From Paenibacillus dauci (GTDB lineage: Bacteria; Bacillota; Bacilli; Paenibacillales; Paenibacillaceae), in assembly GCF_000971985.1 (NCBI RefSeq), contig NZ_LAQQ01000001.1, positions 434,001-498,000 of the forward strand: 64,000 nt of DNA. The letters are read 5' to 3'. The position numbers and the translations under genes are program-made. The stretch's first letter is position 1, and each line of letters starts with the position of its first letter. The notes under the pieces were generated by a model. The model was not told where the DNA came from. It worked only from the letters and a program-made list of their open reading frames with translations, and ran no database searches. Shown here piece by piece: positions 62,170 through 64,000 of this stretch.

Positions 62170-62670
62170 TTAGTGTTCTGCCCGCTTGCGTTTGTATTCT
62201 TCAAACCGGTAATCATAATCATTCTTTTCATCACGAATGCCTGGTACCGTATTCACCAATGTCCACTCCGACCAGTCGACCTCCGGAAAATACGTATCGC
62301 CTTCAAAATCTTGTTCGATTCTGGTTACAAGCAGACGATCTGCATAATTTAAGAATTCCTTATAAATTTGCGATCCGCCAATAATCATCAGTTCTTCTTC
62401 CGTACTGGCAAGCTGAGTCGCTTCTTCTACCGAATGCAGCACTTGTACTTCTTTCGCTTCAAAAGAAACATCTCGGGTCAAAATAATATTTTTCCGGTTT
62501 GGCAGCGGTTTGGAACCAAAAGAGTTCCATGTTTTGCGCCCCATGACAATGGTTTTATGCTGGGTCTGCTGTTTGAAGTACGCCATATCTTTGGGTAGCT
62601 TCCAGGGCATATCATTATCTTTGCCGATAATGCCTTCTCGTCCTTGTGCCCATATGAGTGTAATCGTCAT
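62170..62670 (-). CDS. folA: Dihydrofolate reductase
   Basis: A 166-residue DHFR. WAQGREGIIGKDNDMPWKLPKDM includes Asp28 as the substrate-binding acid, VMGRKTWNSFGSKPLPNRKNIILTR is the NADPH segment, and the late LMIIGGSQIYKEFL and DRLLVTRIEQDFEGDTYFP are standard. It regenerates tetrahydrofolate consumed by ThyA. It is 326 bases downstream of thyA, a wider gap than usual for this pair. The ATG is preceded by an AGGAGG site. Confidence 0.96.
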   Translation of the reverse strand: MTITLIWAQGREGIIGKDNDMPWKLPKDMAYFKQQTQHKTIVMGRKTWNSFGSKPLPNRKNIILTRDVSFEAKEVQVLHSVEEATQLASTEEELMIIGGSQIYKEFLNYADRLLVTRIEQDFEGDTYFPEVDWSEWTLVNTVPGIRDEKNDYDYRFEEYKRKRAEH

Positions 62671-62836
62671 TCTCGCTGTCCTCCTATCATCCGGATTTGT
62701 TCATCCAGATAGGTTTATTCTATATCATATCATTAAAACCTATCATTCTGCATCAACTTCTTGTAATATTTTACGAATGTTACTGCTCGCTTATTAACCG
62801 ATCATCCGGTAAAAAGCAAGCTATCAAATGTTTTAT

Positions 62837-62995
62837 CTATAGCGATTCAGAAATTTGATCAGTTGGGTACTTAGCAAAAATCCGGAGATGATTTACAGGA
62901 TATAGATAAGCTGTCTGCTCCATAGCATAGCTGTGTATCTCCTCAAATCCATCTCCGGAATCAATGTACCGGTATTCAATTGGTATATTACAAGG
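62837..62995 (-). pseudogene. Possible gene remnant between thyA and folA
   Basis: On the minus strand an open frame of about 50 codons reads IEYRYIDSGDGFEEIHSYAM and then a segment ending YPTDQISESL before a TAG stop. It looks protein-like, yet it has no ATG or ribosome site before the thyA end. It may be a decayed gene fragment. Chance cannot be excluded, and I do not recognise the family. Confidence 0.28.
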
Positions 62996-62996
62996 A

Positions 62997-63791
62997 TTAG
63001 ATGGCAATCGGTGCCTTGATCCCTGGATGATACTCGTAATTTTCAAAATGGAAATCTTCAAACTTGTAATCGAAAATGCTATCCGGCTTGCGCTCGATAC
63101 GCAGCTGTGGAAGTGGATGCGGCTCACGTGTAAGCTGCAGCTTCACCTGCTCTATATGATTATTATAAATGTGTACATCGCCGCCGGTCCAGATCAGATC
63201 GCCCACTTCCAGATCACACTGCTGTGCGACCATATGCGTAAGCAGCGCGTACGATGCCAGGTTAAACGGCAGACCGAGGAATGTATCGACCGAGCGCATC
63301 TGGAACATACACGACAGCTTGCCTTCTGCTACATAGAACTGAAAAGCGTAATGACACGGCGGCAGCGCCATATGATCGACTTCTGCTGCATTCCAAGCGT
63401 TTACGATATGACGACGCGAATTCGGATTACTCTTAATCTGCTCAATAACCGACGAGATTTGATCAACTACTTCCCCACCGGGACCGCGCCATTCTCTCCA
63501 CTGAGAACCATATACACGCCCCAGATTGCCTTCTTCGTCAGCCCATTCGTCCCAGATAGTTACACCATTTTCACGCAGATACGTAATATTGGTATCCCCG
63601 CTGAGAAACCAGAGCAGTTCATGAATAATAGACCGTGTATGCAGACGTTTCGTTGTCAGCAAAGGAAAACCCTCTTGCAGATTGATACGCATCTGCCGTC
63701 CAAATACAGAGATGGTACCTGTACCTGTGCGATCTCCCTTGGCTACTCCATGATCCATAATGTCCTGCAATAATTCCAAATATGCTTTCAT
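62997..63791 (-). CDS. thyA: Thymidylate synthase
   Basis: A 264-residue ThyA. The folate/dUMP residues are [33 protein letters not shown], and catalytic Cys146 ([11 protein letters not shown]). QRSxD appears as [18 protein letters not shown]. It makes dTMP from dUMP using methylene-tetrahydrofolate. Three start codons lie together (GTG ATG ATG); the last ATG is chosen from GAGGTG at five bases. folA downstream completes the pathway. Confidence 0.97.
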   Translation of the reverse strand: MKAYLELLQDIMDHGVAKGDRTGTGTISVFGRQMRINLQEGFPLLTTKRLHTRSIIHELLWFLSGDTNITYLRENGVTIWDEWADEEGNLGRVYGSQWREWRGPGGEVVDQISSVIEQIKSNPNSRRHIVNAWNAAEVDHMALPPCHYAFQFYVAEGKLSCMFQMRSVDTFLGLPFNLASYALLTHMVAQQCDLEVGDLIWTGGDVHIYNNHIEQVKLQLTREPHPLPQLRIERKPDSIFDYKFEDFHFENYEYHPGIKAPIAI

Positions 63792-64000
63792 CATCACACC
63801 TCATTCATACGACTTGATTTGACAGGCTTATAAGATAATTAGATGCTATTCAGACAACCAAACAGTTACCAAAATAGAGTCAGGCCTTCTATCCCCAAAG
63901 AATATGCCGTCAAATTCAGTTTAACTTCACCTGCCATATTGTAACATAGATAAATACCAGAGAAGAAATCAAAATTAGGAAAGCCTAGAAACCTATAGAA
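63792..64000 (-). promoter_or_regulatory. Upstream region of thyA
   Basis: It contains a candidate promoter close to the gene (TTGTCT-19-TATAAG, about 35 bases before the ATG) and a second TACAAT -10-like box further up without a good -35. No open frame or terminator is visible before the window ends. Confidence 0.35.

Noticed and set aside
62964-63773. Open frame of 269 codons antisense to thyA
   Set aside because: It mirrors thyA, which is fully supported, and it has no recognisable domain.

Overview
The window looks like chromosome from a low-to-mid GC Bacillota, most likely Paenibacillus or a close relative. The basis is strong AGGAGG-type ribosome sites, several TTG and GTG starts, SigA-type promoters, YesM/YesN-type two-component pairs, a copper-amine-oxidase-type secreted protein, a XerS-like recombinase, CcpA and Fur sites, and an OhrR regulator. 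This is inference from gene content. There is no rRNA, tRNA, CRISPR array, insertion sequence or prophage. Most genes are on the minus strand.

Layout. 0-9.5 kb: a truncated gene, a small membrane protein, a SanA/DUF218 protein, an operon of a CBM9-like protein and a large transglutaminase-fold protein, a HAD hydrolase, acetyltransferases, ohrR and an acetyltransferase-SDR pair. 9.6-14 kb: a XerS-like recombinase, an acetyltransferase, an FMN reductase, mobB and moeA. 14.5-24.6 kb: a beta-mannoside locus with a GH2 beta-mannosidase, a YesN/YesM pair, two sugar permeases and a binding lipoprotein under a likely CcpA site. 24.7-29.5 kb: an envelope-stress module (DUF4247 lipoprotein, DUF4178, DUF350, PspA) with an ECF-type promoter before pspA, and a secreted protein with a duplicated helical domain. 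29.8-35 kb: a NamA-type old yellow enzyme, an amino-acid ABC importer with fused binding protein and permease, and a divergent M20 amidohydrolase. 35.2-37.7 kb: a protein with a Cys/His-rich tail and an AT-rich patch of orphan genes. 37.7-48.5 kb: an MFS protein, a Fur-controlled siderophore-binding lipoprotein, a four-PAS hybrid kinase, and glgBA divergent from glgC. 48.6-53.9 kb: a five-gene operon of a PhnC-like ATPase, FG-GAP-like lipoprotein, response regulator, sensor kinase and double acetyltransferase. 54-64 kb: an MFS protein, an ArsR-like regulator with a HAD hydrolase, topB, gltD, folA and thyA.

The most unusual items are the PspA module with its ECF promoter, the ATPase-lipoprotein-two-component operon, the three-part transglutaminase protein, the duplicated His/Glu-containing secreted protein, a promoter-plus-terminator unit in the topB leader that could be an attenuator or a small RNA, and three unrelated short tandem repeats in gaps between genes. 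No single locus is clearly a new defence or mobile system. All functions are read from sequence motifs and family knowledge, without database searches.
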